Positions 24,524 through 33,802 of a stretch of 64,000 nt of DNA are shown here, piece by piece. Under the pieces are notes generated by a model, which worked only from the letters and a program-made list of their open reading frames with translations, was not told where the DNA came from and made no database searches. Positions within the stretch are counted from its first letter, which is position 1; every line of letters starts with the position of its first letter. The translations under genes were made by a program, and so were the position numbers. This DNA comes from Kaistella faecalis (GTDB taxonomy: Bacteria > Bacteroidota > Bacteroidia > Flavobacteriales > Weeksellaceae), in assembly GCF_019195395.1 (NCBI RefSeq), contig NZ_CP078067.1, positions 558,001-622,000 on the forward strand, in the 5' to 3' direction.

Positions 24524-26002
24524 ATGAATGGTATGCAAAATTCAACAGCACAGCAATCTTACCGGGGTAACGACCGTTTGCTTTACGGGATTATCCTGGG
24601 GGTTTTAGCTTTCTGGCTATTCGCACAAACTACCCTTAACATTAATGTAGGAATGGCAAAGGATCTCGGGATGGAGCAAAACATGATGAATATCGCAGTA
24701 TCAATTACTTCGTTGTTCTCCGGGATCTTCATTGTGGTTTTAGGAGGTTTGGCTGACAGAATCGGCCGGGTAAAAATGATACAGATCGGTTTTATTTTCA
24801 GTATCATCGGTTCTGCTTTAGTGGCTGTAACGCCCAGCGGTGCATTGGCAACTCCGGTTTTAATGACAGGTAGAATCTTTCAGGGACTTTCGGGAGCTGC
24901 ACTCATGCCTGCAAGCTTAGCTCTGGTAAAAGCTTATTGGGACGGCGCCGCGAGGCAGCGGGCGGTGAGTCTCTGGTCCATCGGTTCATGGGGAGGTTCA
25001 GGATTCTGTGCGCTTTTCGGTGGTTTGGTAGCCTCTAATTTGGGATGGAGATATATTTTCTGGACAACTGTGGTGATATCCATCATCGGTTTTCTGATGG
25101 TAAAGGGAACTCCTGAAAGCAAAGGCGAAACCAAGGGTGATTATAAATTTGACCTTGCCGGGGTGATTACATTTATGCTTTCCATTATCGGACTGCAGAT
25201 TCTACTGAGTAAAGGAAGTTCTTTTGGCTGGACCAGCGGAATATCATTAGGACTATTTGCCGCATTTATGATTTTTGGATTCATTTTCTATAAACTGGAA
25301 TCGAAAAACAGCAGTGCATTTGTCGATTTTAAACTCTTCAAAAACTCTACTTACACCGGAGCAACAATTTCAAATTTCCTTTTGAATGCGACCGCCGGTA
25401 TCCTCATCGTTTCTCTTTCATTAGTTCAGTTGGGCGCAGGTTTAACTTCACAGGAATCCGGATTATTGACATTGGGCTACGCGATCGCCATCGTTTCCTT
25501 TATTCGTGTAGGTGAAAAACTGCTTCAGAAATTCGGGGCCAGAAAACCAATGATTTGGGGTTCGTTAATTGTCGGGCTCTCCATAATTCTTCTGATGCAA
25601 ACCCAGGTGATGACAGACACTTATAAAATTCTCGCGATGGTATCCTATACGTTATTTGGTTTGGGACTGGCATTTTATGCCACGCCGTCAACTGATGCAG
25701 CACTCTCTAACCTTCCGGAGGATCAGGCGGGAGCCGGAGCTGGAATCTACAAAATGGCTTCTTCTCTGGGAGCGGCATTGGGTGTCGCAGTTTCCGCAGC
25801 AATTTTCACCGCGCTGAGCGGCACGACAGGTTCTTTTGAGTGGATGGACGGTTTGATCAGTTTTGTCGGAAGACAGGATAATCTTGCATTGCGGCAGGGT
25901 GCAATGATCGCGCTGGGTGTGAATTTATTAATGGTTGTGCTGGCAATCATTTCGATCGTGCTTACCGTTCCGGATTATAAAAAACCGGCGCCGCAGCATT
26001 GA
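24524..26002 (+). CDS. MFS drug transporter, DHA2 family (2)
   Basis: 492 aa. It has the same layout as its upstream neighbour: GGLADRIGRVKM, GRIFQGLSGAALMPASLALV, a shared ARKPMIWGSLIVG block, and LSNLPEDQAGAGAGIYKMAS near the C-terminus. The 2-nt spacing indicates an operon and a tandem duplication. The substrate is unknown; the following amidohydrolase gene starts 43 bp downstream and may handle the same or a related compound. Confidence 0.9.
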   Translation: MNGMQNSTAQQSYRGNDRLLYGIILGVLAFWLFAQTTLNINVGMAKDLGMEQNMMNIAVSITSLFSGIFIVVLGGLADRIGRVKMIQIGFIFSIIGSALVAVTPSGALATPVLMTGRIFQGLSGAALMPASLALVKAYWDGAARQRAVSLWSIGSWGGSGFCALFGGLVASNLGWRYIFWTTVVISIIGFLMVKGTPESKGETKGDYKFDLAGVITFMLSIIGLQILLSKGSSFGWTSGISLGLFAAFMIFGFIFYKLESKNSSAFVDFKLFKNSTYTGATISNFLLNATAGILIVSLSLVQLGAGLTSQESGLLTLGYAIAIVSFIRVGEKLLQKFGARKPMIWGSLIVGLSIILLMQTQVMTDTYKILAMVSYTLFGLGLAFYATPSTDAALSNLPEDQAGAGAGIYKMASSLGAALGVAVSAAIFTALSGTTGSFEWMDGLISFVGRQDNLALRQGAMIALGVNLLMVVLAIISIVLTVPDYKKPAPQH

Positions 26003-26045
26003 CAGTTATTTACGTTTAATCGTTAAACTTTTAAAATCTTACAAA

Positions 26046-27209
26046 ATGAGTACAGCAGTTTTAGAAAAAATAAAATCAGGAAAAGACACTTTAACATCGT
26101 GGATGAATCATATGCATAAAACGCCTGAATTAGCCATGAAAGAAACCGGCACCGCCAAATTTATTGCAGAAAGACTGCGTGAAATTGGCGGCTGGGAAAT
26201 CGTGGAAGGAGTAGGCAAAACCGGAATCGTAGCCTCCATGAAAGTGGGTGACAGCGAAAAATCCATCGGTTTACGGGCAGATTTTGATGCATTGCCTATT
26301 GAAGAAGATAATAATTTGCCTTACAAAAGTACGGTCCCCGGGAACGCGCACCTTTGCGGACATGACGGACATACAACAATGCTTCTTGGTGCAGCAAAAT
26401 ATTTAGCGGAAACTAAAAATTTCAATGGGACAGTACGCCTATTCTTTCAGCCCGGTGAAGAAACCATGGAAGGGGCTCCCGCGATGATTGCAGACGGCCT
26501 TTTCGAGAGATTTCCCGTTGATTCAGTTTTTGGAATGCACAATATGCCCGGGCTTGAACTGGGCAAATTCTACTTCAACAGCGGTAAATTCATGGCCGCG
26601 GTGGACAACTGGGAAATTGAAATTACCGGAAAAGGAAGCCACGGCTCCATGCCGGAACTGGGAATCGACCCGATAGTCTGCGGATCGGCGCTTGTGATGG
26701 CACTTCAGACTATTGTTTCCAGAAATCTTTCTCCGTGGCACAGTTCAGTGGTGAATGTGGGCGCATTCCAATCCGGAATCGCCGGAAATGCTGTTCCCCA
26801 AAAAGCCATACTGAGATTAAGCATCCGAAACATGGATCCGGATGACAGAACGATGGTTTTGGACAAAGTGCGCAAAATTACAAAGGCACAGGCTGAAACT
26901 TTTAACTGTCAGGTGGAAATCCGGGAAGGAATTCCGGGAACCGTCCTGGTAAATGCTGATGAAGAAACCCATTGGGCAGCCAACGTTGCAAAGGAAACTT
27001 TCGGTGAAGAAAATGTTTTTACCGATGCACATCCATATATGGGAAGTGAGGATTTCGCTTTCATGCTTGAAAAAAAGAAAGGTAATTACTGCATGGTAGG
27101 AAACGGCGACACCTTTATGGTTCATCACCCTCAATATGTCTTCAACCAAGAATTATTACCTGTTGGAGCGAGATATTGGGTAGCTTTGGTTGAAAATTAC
27201 CTTAAATAA
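26046..27209 (+). CDS. M20-family amidohydrolase (aminoacylase/hippurate hydrolase type)
   Basis: 387 aa from ATG 26046 (MSTAVLEKI); the frame extends upstream into the MFS gene and that part is rejected. Metal-binding motifs are present: LRADFDALPI, HLCGHDGHTTML, FFQPGEETMEGA and the C-terminal HPYMGSEDFAFML. A dimerisation lid lies at ~180-300. The family removes acyl groups from N-acyl amino acids. It is the third gene of the MFS operon and ends at a weak terminator. Confidence 0.92.
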   Translation: MSTAVLEKIKSGKDTLTSWMNHMHKTPELAMKETGTAKFIAERLREIGGWEIVEGVGKTGIVASMKVGDSEKSIGLRADFDALPIEEDNNLPYKSTVPGNAHLCGHDGHTTMLLGAAKYLAETKNFNGTVRLFFQPGEETMEGAPAMIADGLFERFPVDSVFGMHNMPGLELGKFYFNSGKFMAAVDNWEIEITGKGSHGSMPELGIDPIVCGSALVMALQTIVSRNLSPWHSSVVNVGAFQSGIAGNAVPQKAILRLSIRNMDPDDRTMVLDKVRKITKAQAETFNCQVEIREGIPGTVLVNADEETHWAANVAKETFGEENVFTDAHPYMGSEDFAFMLEKKKGNYCMVGNGDTFMVHHPQYVFNQELLPVGARYWVALVENYLK

Positions 27210-27234
27210 ACCCTCAGATTTTTAAAATAAAATC

Positions 27235-27263
27235 AATGGCCGGAAATCATCCTGCCATTTTTC
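27235..27263 (+). terminator. Probable terminator after the amidohydrolase gene
   Basis: AATGGC (27235-27240) pairs with GCCATT (27254-27259), with two more pairs beyond a mismatch, and T5 follows. Confidence 0.55.
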
Positions 27264-27402
27264 GTATTTGAATTTTGCTATAATCCGGTACTGTTTATTT
27301 TCGTAAATTAGTGTCAGTAAAATCATACTCCACTGATAATGAATATGCAACATTCATAAATTGCATTAAAACACTTATTTCAGTACTGATAAAACTGCAG
27401 CC

Positions 27403-28263
27403 ATGAAGAAGAAACAACGCCATCTTCTGATCACCAAATCTTCCGGCCAGAAAGTCCCCTTCAATGTCGGAAAACTTAAAAATTCTCTGCAGCGGGCAGG
27501 TGCAAGTAATTTTCAGGCTGAGGAAATCATCGGTGAGGTGATTGCGATGCTGGTTGAAGGCATGTCGACTTCTAAAATCCATAAAGTAGCTTTGCGTTTG
27601 CTGAAAGGATATTCGCGGCCTATGGCAGCAAGATACAAACTGAAACAGGCGCTCCTGGAACTGGGTCCTTCAGGATTTCCCTTTGAACAGTATATTGCGG
27701 AACTTCTGAAATTTCAGGGCTATACAACCGAGAACGGAATTTTTCTAAAGGGACATTGCGTTACTCATGAAATTGATGTGATTGCAGAAAAAGATAAAAA
27801 GATAATGATTGAATGCAAATTCCATAACCGGCCCGGATATGTTTGCGACATCAAAATCCCACTGTATATCCGCTCCAGATTTGTTGATGTAGCGACATCC
27901 AAAAACATCGCAACAGGAATTACTGAAAAATTTGATCAGGGATGGATCATTACAAATACGCGGTTTTCCGAAGATGCCACAATTTACGCAAAGTGCATGA
28001 ATATGCAGTTGGTAAGCTGGGATTATCCGAGTAACAATGCCCTTAAAGACTGGATAGACTACTCCGGACTTCACCCTGTTACTTCCCTCACCACGCTTAC
28101 GCAAAAAGAAAAACAGGACCTGCTTGCGGAAAAAGTGGTGCTCTGTAAAAACCTCATTAATAACCATAAAGCTCTGGAGCAAATTGGAGTAAAGTCTCCA
28201 CGTCTCCAAAAAGTGGAGGCTGAATGCAAGGCGCTCTGTGAGCCTTATCCTGAAAAGCAATAA
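27403..28263 (+). CDS. ATP-cone + Mrr-type restriction endonuclease-like protein
   Basis: 286 aa. Residues ~8-95 form an ATP-cone, the nucleotide-sensing module of NrdR and ribonucleotide reductases (KSSGQKVPFNVGKLKNSLQR then MSTSKIHKVALRLL). Residues ~95-215 form a PD-(D/E)xK nuclease of the Mrr type: FEQYIAELL, D125 in HEIDVIAE, E137-C-K139 in MIECKFHN. A ~65-residue helical tail follows. Nucleotide-controlled cleavage of DNA or RNA is plausible but inferred. The next two genes (beta-CASP nuclease, P-loop ATPase) follow at 16- and 15-bp spacing. Confidence 0.85.
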   Translation: MKKKQRHLLITKSSGQKVPFNVGKLKNSLQRAGASNFQAEEIIGEVIAMLVEGMSTSKIHKVALRLLKGYSRPMAARYKLKQALLELGPSGFPFEQYIAELLKFQGYTTENGIFLKGHCVTHEIDVIAEKDKKIMIECKFHNRPGYVCDIKIPLYIRSRFVDVATSKNIATGITEKFDQGWIITNTRFSEDATIYAKCMNMQLVSWDYPSNNALKDWIDYSGLHPVTSLTTLTQKEKQDLLAEKVVLCKNLINNHKALEQIGVKSPRLQKVEAECKALCEPYPEKQ

Positions 28264-28279
28264 CTGAAAAACACGAATC

Positions 28280-29656
28280 ATGAATACCATCAACATCAAA
28301 TTTCTGGGAGCAGCGGGAACAGTGACCGGATCAAAACATCTTATTTCGGCTTACGGAAAAAACATCCTAGTAGACTGCGGACTTTTTCAAGGACTAAAAG
28401 AACTGCGGCTTATGAACTGGGAACCGCTGGAGTTTCCTGCCAGTGAAATCGATATGGTACTCCTTACCCACGGACATCTGGACCACACCGGTTATTTACC
28501 ACGGTTAGTAAAAGCTGGATTTTCAGGTCAGATTATCGGGACATCTCCTACCCTTCAAATCACCGAAATCATATTAAAAGACAGCGCAAAAATTCAGGAA
28601 GAAGATACCAACAGAGCGAATAGGTTCAGGTATTCAAAACACCATCCTGCACTGCCTTTATATAATCTTGATGACGTGAAGGAAACTTTGCCTTTATTCA
28701 AATCGAAACCGCTGAACGAATGGCAAAGCATCCACGAAAATATCCGCTACCGCTTCAGATATAACGGTCACATTATTGGTGCCACATTTATTGAACTTGA
28801 AATTGGCGATAAAACGCTGGTTTTCTCTGGTGATGTCGGCAGAGAAATCGATCCTTTGCTCTTTCCGCCTGAAAAGCCTGAGAAAGCAGACCTCCTTTTC
28901 ATTGAAGCCACATACGGAAACCGAACACACCCTGAAGATCCTGTGAGTGATGACCTGGAAAAACTCATCAACAGCTGTACCGACAGAAACGGTACCATCA
29001 TCATTCCAAGTTTTTCCGTGGAACGTACGCAGTTGCTCATGTACCTCTTTTGGCAGCTTAAAAAAAGGGGGAAAATGGCTAAAATCCCTATTTATATGGA
29101 CAGCCCCATGAGCAGAAACGTTCTGGAAGTTTTCCATCAGAACAGAGAGTGGCACAGGCTTTCTTATGACGATTATGATGAAATGTGTGATGAAATAAAA
29201 TTTATCAACACCGTAAATGAGACACTAGCTTTGGCAAAAGATTCACGTCCTAAAATCATCATCGCCGGAAGCGGAATGGCAGCTGGCGGACGGGTACTTA
29301 CCTATCTGGCAAAATATTTAGGCGATCCAAATGCAACGATTATGATGGCCGGATTTCAGGCAGAAGGCACCCGTGGAAGAGCTTTACTGGAAGGCGCAAA
29401 GGAAATAAAACTTTACGGAAAATACTTTACTGTACGTGCAAATATTGAAAACATTGAAGGTTTATCTGGCCATGCCGACCAAAACGGATTAATTGACTGG
29501 ATGCGAAAACTTACACAGCAGCCGGAAAAAATTTTCATCGTTCATGCTGAAAAAGAAGCTGCGGAAGGACTTCAGCAAAAAATTAAAGAAGTTTATCATT
29601 GGGATTCTGAAATCCCGAGACTTAACGACCAGGTGGAAATCCCTGTAAATGCGTAA
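28280..29656 (+). CDS. Metallo-beta-lactamase/beta-CASP RNA-processing exonuclease family protein
   Basis: 458 aa. Motif 2 HGHLDH (H64, H66, D68, H69) lies in LLTHGHLDHTGYLPRL. The beta-CASP region carries SFSVERTQLLMYLFW, IPIYMDSPMS and SGMAAGGRVLTYL, with a C-terminal LSGHADQNGLIDWM. It resembles CPSF73/YSH1-type bacterial ribonucleases. The product probably cleaves or trims RNA and is cytosolic. It is the middle gene of a three-gene unit. Confidence 0.93.
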   Translation: MNTINIKFLGAAGTVTGSKHLISAYGKNILVDCGLFQGLKELRLMNWEPLEFPASEIDMVLLTHGHLDHTGYLPRLVKAGFSGQIIGTSPTLQITEIILKDSAKIQEEDTNRANRFRYSKHHPALPLYNLDDVKETLPLFKSKPLNEWQSIHENIRYRFRYNGHIIGATFIELEIGDKTLVFSGDVGREIDPLLFPPEKPEKADLLFIEATYGNRTHPEDPVSDDLEKLINSCTDRNGTIIIPSFSVERTQLLMYLFWQLKKRGKMAKIPIYMDSPMSRNVLEVFHQNREWHRLSYDDYDEMCDEIKFINTVNETLALAKDSRPKIIIAGSGMAAGGRVLTYLAKYLGDPNATIMMAGFQAEGTRGRALLEGAKEIKLYGKYFTVRANIENIEGLSGHADQNGLIDWMRKLTQQPEKIFIVHAEKEAAEGLQQKIKEVYHWDSEIPRLNDQVEIPVNA

Positions 29657-29671
29657 AATTATTCGCTGATC

Positions 29672-30211
29672 ATGAAGCCTGAAAAAATTTCTACTCGATG
29701 GAACGTCATTACCGGTGGTCCCTGCACAGGCAAAACGACCGTTGTCAACATTCTGGCTCAACGAGGCTACAAAACTACCATTGAGTATGCAAGGCATTAT
29801 ATTGATCTGCAAAAAATTCAGGGGCGCACTGTTGAAGAAATCCGGAAGAATAAGAAAGAGTTTCAGCTCAGTGTACTCAACATGCAGATTGCGGAAGAAA
29901 ATTCCCTTGACCCGAATGAAACAGCTTATCTGGACCGTGCGTTGCCCGACGCCATGGCTTACCATCAGTTTCTGGGATTGGAACTTGATGAATTTCTCAT
30001 TCAGCAATGCCATAAATACCGTTATCACAGGGTTTTTATTCTGGACCGCCTGCCCTTAACCAACGATTATGCACGGCTGGAAGATGAATCTGAACAGCTC
30101 CGGATTCACAATCTTATCATTGAAGTTTATAAAAGTCTAGGCATTCCGCTCATTCACGTTCCTGTTTTGCCACCAGAAGAAAGGGTAGATTTTATTCTGA
30201 AAAATACTTAA
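29672..30211 (+). CDS. Small P-loop ATPase (AAA_28-like)
   Basis: 179 aa. Walker A is GGPCTGKTT (15-23). The TIEYARHYI, AYLDRALPDAMAY and RVFILDRLPL blocks fit the AAA_28/NadR-kinase-like family of small ATPases or kinases. The protein lacks other domains. It follows the beta-CASP gene by 15 bp and probably belongs to the same transcript; its substrate is unknown. Confidence 0.85.
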   Translation: MKPEKISTRWNVITGGPCTGKTTVVNILAQRGYKTTIEYARHYIDLQKIQGRTVEEIRKNKKEFQLSVLNMQIAEENSLDPNETAYLDRALPDAMAYHQFLGLELDEFLIQQCHKYRYHRVFILDRLPLTNDYARLEDESEQLRIHNLIIEVYKSLGIPLIHVPVLPPEERVDFILKNT

Positions 30212-30318
30212 ATAATTGAAGAAGAGATAAACCTGAGTTTACAAAAAAAGATATAACTCATACATAAAATCATTACTGAAATAGCAATTCTTCAATGCGC
30301 TTTCATTATTTTTGAAGC

Positions 30319-31047
30319 ATGGAAGAGCAAAAAAAGTTTGGAATCATTGGGCGGAACATTTCCTACTCTTTTTCCAAGAAATATTTCGAAGATAAATTTC
30401 AGCGGCTGATGCTAAAGAATCATTTTTACGACGTTTACGATTTACCGAATCTTTCGGAAGTCGAAAACATTTTGAAAAAGGAAAATCTCCTGGGATTGAA
30501 CGTCACCGTTCCCTTCAAAGAAAAAATACTTCCCTATCTGGACGAACTCAGTGAGGAGGCGGAAAAAACAGGTGCGGTGAACTGTATTCTCATTAAAGAT
30601 GATATTAAAAAAGGCTTCAATACTGATGTTTTCGGTTTCGAAAAAACCCTGCTGCTTCACAGGAAAAGTTTTCATGATTCTGCTTTGGTTCTGGGAAACG
30701 GCGGTGCTGCAAAAGCCGTACAATATGTGCTTAAAAAAAATGACATTCCGTTCCAGACTGTTTCCAGAAAGGGCGAATTGAATTTCGGAAATTTAACTGC
30801 CAAAACTGTTTCACAAAACACGCTCATCATCCAGTGCACGTCTGTCGGGACTTTTCCAAATGTTGATGACTGCCTGGATTTTCCGTTTGAAGGAATCACT
30901 GATCACCATCTTGTTATTGACCTGATTTACAATCCCAATTACACCTCTTTCATTAAAAAAGCTGCAGAAAAAGGAGCTAAAACGGTTAACGGTTTCTATA
31001 TGCTTGAGCAGCAGGCAGAAAAAAACTGGGAAATTTGGAACTTTTAA
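30319..31047 (+). CDS. aroE: Shikimate dehydrogenase
   Basis: 242 aa, on the short side of the family. Shikimate-binding SYSFSKKYF near the N-terminus, VTVPFKEKILPYLDEL (catalytic Lys), TGAVNCI, and the NADP-binding LGNGGAAKAVQYVL. It reduces 3-dehydroshikimate to shikimate in aromatic amino acid synthesis. It is probably a separate unit from the upstream ATPase (107-bp gap) and is followed by a DUF349 gene. Confidence 0.95.
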   Translation: MEEQKKFGIIGRNISYSFSKKYFEDKFQRLMLKNHFYDVYDLPNLSEVENILKKENLLGLNVTVPFKEKILPYLDELSEEAEKTGAVNCILIKDDIKKGFNTDVFGFEKTLLLHRKSFHDSALVLGNGGAAKAVQYVLKKNDIPFQTVSRKGELNFGNLTAKTVSQNTLIIQCTSVGTFPNVDDCLDFPFEGITDHHLVIDLIYNPNYTSFIKKAAEKGAKTVNGFYMLEQQAEKNWEIWNF

Positions 31048-31133
31048 AAAAAATAAGTTAATTTAGTGCTCTGTTTAACGACAAAGTTCAGGTACTACCC
31101 GTTTTGCAGCCCAATTCTAATAACAAGTTTGCT

Positions 31134-33125
31134 ATGATCACAGAAGATTCAGTCTCTGACAACAATGAGAAAAAACCGCTTCATGAAGAGGTTTCCCAGG
31201 AACACAATTCCGATAACGCTAACCCAACCAGCGCAGTAACTCCTGCAGAACCTGCTACGGAAGAAACTGCAACCGAAAACACTGTAGAGCCTGCAGAGGA
31301 TACTTTACAGGAAAAACCTGAACATCAGGCGGATGTAGATACCTTACAATCTGTTGAAAACGCTCCTGAGGAGAAAGTACTTTCTGAAATTGATCCCCAA
31401 AAAGCTGATGATGGCGAACCTCACGAAGATCATGAGGAAGCAGCGTTGGAATCTGTGGCGCATTTAACCTTACCTGAAATCCTCAAAGAAATGGAAGCCA
31501 TCATCAATAAAGAAGATGCAGGTGCTCATTACAGGGCTTTCAATCATTTGAAAGAACAGGCTAATCATTTCATTCACGACGAAACAGAAGACCAGAAAAA
31601 CGAATTTGTTTCAGCAGGAAATCCGGAAGAAAGTTTCAGTTTTCACCATCCTGCACAGGCAAAACTTTCAGGTTTGCTCAATATCTTCCGCGAAAAAAAC
31701 AATGAGTACACCAGAAAACAGGAAGAAAACCATTCTAAGAATCTGGAAGAAAGACAGCAGATTATAGAAAAACTTAAAAATCTATATTCCAATACAGAGG
31801 CAGGCACCAATCTCTTTAAAGCCATCCGTGAGATTAAAGAAGCGTGGAAAAATGCTGGTCAGGTGGCCAAATCTGAATTCAAACTGCTCAACAACAATTA
31901 CTTTCATCATCTGAATCAGTTTTATCAGATGCTGGATATGAATAAAGAGTATATGGAGCAGGAATTTGCCCATAACCTCGAGAAACGACAGCATATTATT
32001 GAACGCGCCAAACAGTTGGAAACTGAACCGGCGGTGCAGAAAGCACTGAACGAACTGCAGTATCTGCACAAACTCTGGAAAGAAGAAGCTGAACCGGTTG
32101 CTGAAGAATTCCGTGAAAAAACCTGGGAAGAATTCAAAGAAATTTCAAATAAAATTCATGACAGAAAATCTGAACTTTCGGCTCAGATTGACGAAGAACA
32201 GACGCTGAATCTGGAGAAAAAAAATAAAATCATCGAGGAAATTAAGAAACTCGCAACTCCGGAAAAAGATCCTAACCATAGTTACTGGCAGAATTCAATC
32301 AAAAAGATTGAGGAATTGAGAAGTGAGTTTCTCAAATTAGGCAGCGTACCACGAAAAGTATCGAACCAAAACTGGAACGATTTCAAACATCATCTTAGAA
32401 ATTTCAACACAGTAAAGAACGAATTCTATAAAGGTCTCAAAAGTTCTCAGCATACCAATCTGGAGGAAAAGCTTAAACTCATCCAAACTGCAAAAGACAA
32501 CAGCCTTTCGGAAGACTGGGAAACCACGGTTCCTCTGTTCAAAAAACTTCAGGATGACTGGAAGAAAATCGGTCACGTTCCGCGCAGTATGACCAATAAA
32601 GTTTGGGATGAATTCCGTGAAGCCTGCAACGCGTTTTTCAATAATTACAGAGAGAAAAACAATGCAGTAAACGATAACTGGAAAGAAAACTACAAGAATA
32701 AAAAACAGCTCCTGGAAGAACTGAAAGAAATTTCTGATGAAGAAGGAAGTGTGGAAAAAATTGAAAGCATAAAAACGAGCTGGAATAATATCGGAAAAGT
32801 TCCGCGCGAAAAATTATCCATCAACACGGAGTTCAACAAAACCCTGAGAGAAAAGCTGAAGCTCAACAAAATTCATGAATATGACCTGAAAGAAGAAGGT
32901 CTTTCTGAAAACCAACTCACCGATAAAGCCAGAAAAATCAAAAACCAGATTGCTGATCTGGAGGCGGAAATCGTCAAAATGGAAAATAACCTGAGTTTTT
33001 TCAGCAATTCTACCCGCGAAAATCCTTTACTTAAGGATACTTTCGACAGGATTGATGAGAAAAAATCTCAGCTGGAAGCAATGAAGCAGAGTCTCCACAA
33101 AATACTCTCCGGCGAAAACCAATAA
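31134..33125 (+). CDS. DUF349 domain protein, large coiled-coil
   Basis: 663 aa from ATG 31134 (MITEDSVSDNN); an in-frame TTG at 31104 is less likely. The first ~110 residues are acidic and low complexity (Glu/Pro/Thr-rich). The rest consists of repeated ~70-residue DUF349 helical units marked by W-K-x-(I/A)-G-x-V motifs (EAWKNAGQVAKSE, DDWKKIGHVPRSM, TSWNNIGKVPREK). Cytosolic; function unsettled in the family. It lies between aroE and a small secreted protein gene. Confidence 0.9.
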   Translation: MITEDSVSDNNEKKPLHEEVSQEHNSDNANPTSAVTPAEPATEETATENTVEPAEDTLQEKPEHQADVDTLQSVENAPEEKVLSEIDPQKADDGEPHEDHEEAALESVAHLTLPEILKEMEAIINKEDAGAHYRAFNHLKEQANHFIHDETEDQKNEFVSAGNPEESFSFHHPAQAKLSGLLNIFREKNNEYTRKQEENHSKNLEERQQIIEKLKNLYSNTEAGTNLFKAIREIKEAWKNAGQVAKSEFKLLNNNYFHHLNQFYQMLDMNKEYMEQEFAHNLEKRQHIIERAKQLETEPAVQKALNELQYLHKLWKEEAEPVAEEFREKTWEEFKEISNKIHDRKSELSAQIDEEQTLNLEKKNKIIEEIKKLATPEKDPNHSYWQNSIKKIEELRSEFLKLGSVPRKVSNQNWNDFKHHLRNFNTVKNEFYKGLKSSQHTNLEEKLKLIQTAKDNSLSEDWETTVPLFKKLQDDWKKIGHVPRSMTNKVWDEFREACNAFFNNYREKNNAVNDNWKENYKNKKQLLEELKEISDEEGSVEKIESIKTSWNNIGKVPREKLSINTEFNKTLREKLKLNKIHEYDLKEEGLSENQLTDKARKIKNQIADLEAEIVKMENNLSFFSNSTRENPLLKDTFDRIDEKKSQLEAMKQSLHKILSGENQ

Positions 33126-33131
33126 TCAAAC

Positions 33132-33731
33132 ATGTTTAAAAAGATAATTTTAGCACTGTTCATCAGCTCCGTAACGCTTGCGAATGCACAGGAAGCCGAA
33201 ACCAGCATTCTTTCATTTTCGAATCCGCTCGAATATGACGGGACCGAATTTTATCTTATCCAATCGAAGCAACGTTCCAAAACACTTTTTCAGGAACAGT
33301 ATATCCCGAAAGATGAGAATCTGCAGGATTTCACACAACTTTTGGATTTTTCCTTTTTCAATAAAGAAATCGAAATGGAACTGGCGGTAAGACAAAAAGT
33401 AGAATCTGTACAGCAAAGAGAAAAGAAAGACAAGTTTGCCAAAGTAAATGTGACCGAAAGTCCGGACGGTAAAGAATTCGTTGTTGATTATTTTATCTCG
33501 GAATCTCCCGAAACCGGCGAGCCGTATATGGAATATAATATTTACCGTTTCAAAAATATGGAGAATGGCGGGCAGAAAAGTTTTCTTATCATGTCTTACG
33601 CGAAAAGAATGTATGGTGATCTGAAATCGGCAGCAAAAGCTCTGGCAAAACAACGCGACCATTTAATGGCGACGATGATCGAATATAAAGTCCCGGAAAT
33701 AAAAGTTGCCGCAAGTGCTCCCGGAAAATAG
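33132..33731 (+). CDS. Secreted protein of unknown function
   Basis: 199 aa. A signal peptide (MFKKIILALFISSVTLANAQ, cleavage after residue ~19) precedes a soluble domain of unknown family with VTESPDGKEFVVDYFISESP and KSFLIMSYAKRMYGDL. No lipobox or sorting domain is present, so it is probably periplasmic. It starts 6 nt after the DUF349 gene and is probably co-transcribed with it. A terminator follows. Confidence 0.7.
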   Translation: MFKKIILALFISSVTLANAQEAETSILSFSNPLEYDGTEFYLIQSKQRSKTLFQEQYIPKDENLQDFTQLLDFSFFNKEIEMELAVRQKVESVQQREKKDKFAKVNVTESPDGKEFVVDYFISESPETGEPYMEYNIYRFKNMENGGQKSFLIMSYAKRMYGDLKSAAKALAKQRDHLMATMIEYKVPEIKVAASAPGK

Positions 33732-33750
33732 AATAAAGACGTTTAAATAC

Positions 33751-33780
33751 AAAACACCCGGCAAGAGTTGGGTGTTTTTT
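33751..33780 (+). terminator. Hairpin terminator after the 33132 gene
   Basis: A 9-bp stem (AAAACACCC with GGGTGTTTT) closes a 10-nt loop and runs into a T tract. Confidence 0.85.
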
Positions 33781-33802
33781 AATTACAATACTTCAGCAGA
33801 AA

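Noticed and set aside
33731-33802. FMN riboswitch before ribD
   Set aside because: The spacer is only ~70 bp, holds the upstream gene's terminator and shows no conserved RFN blocks.
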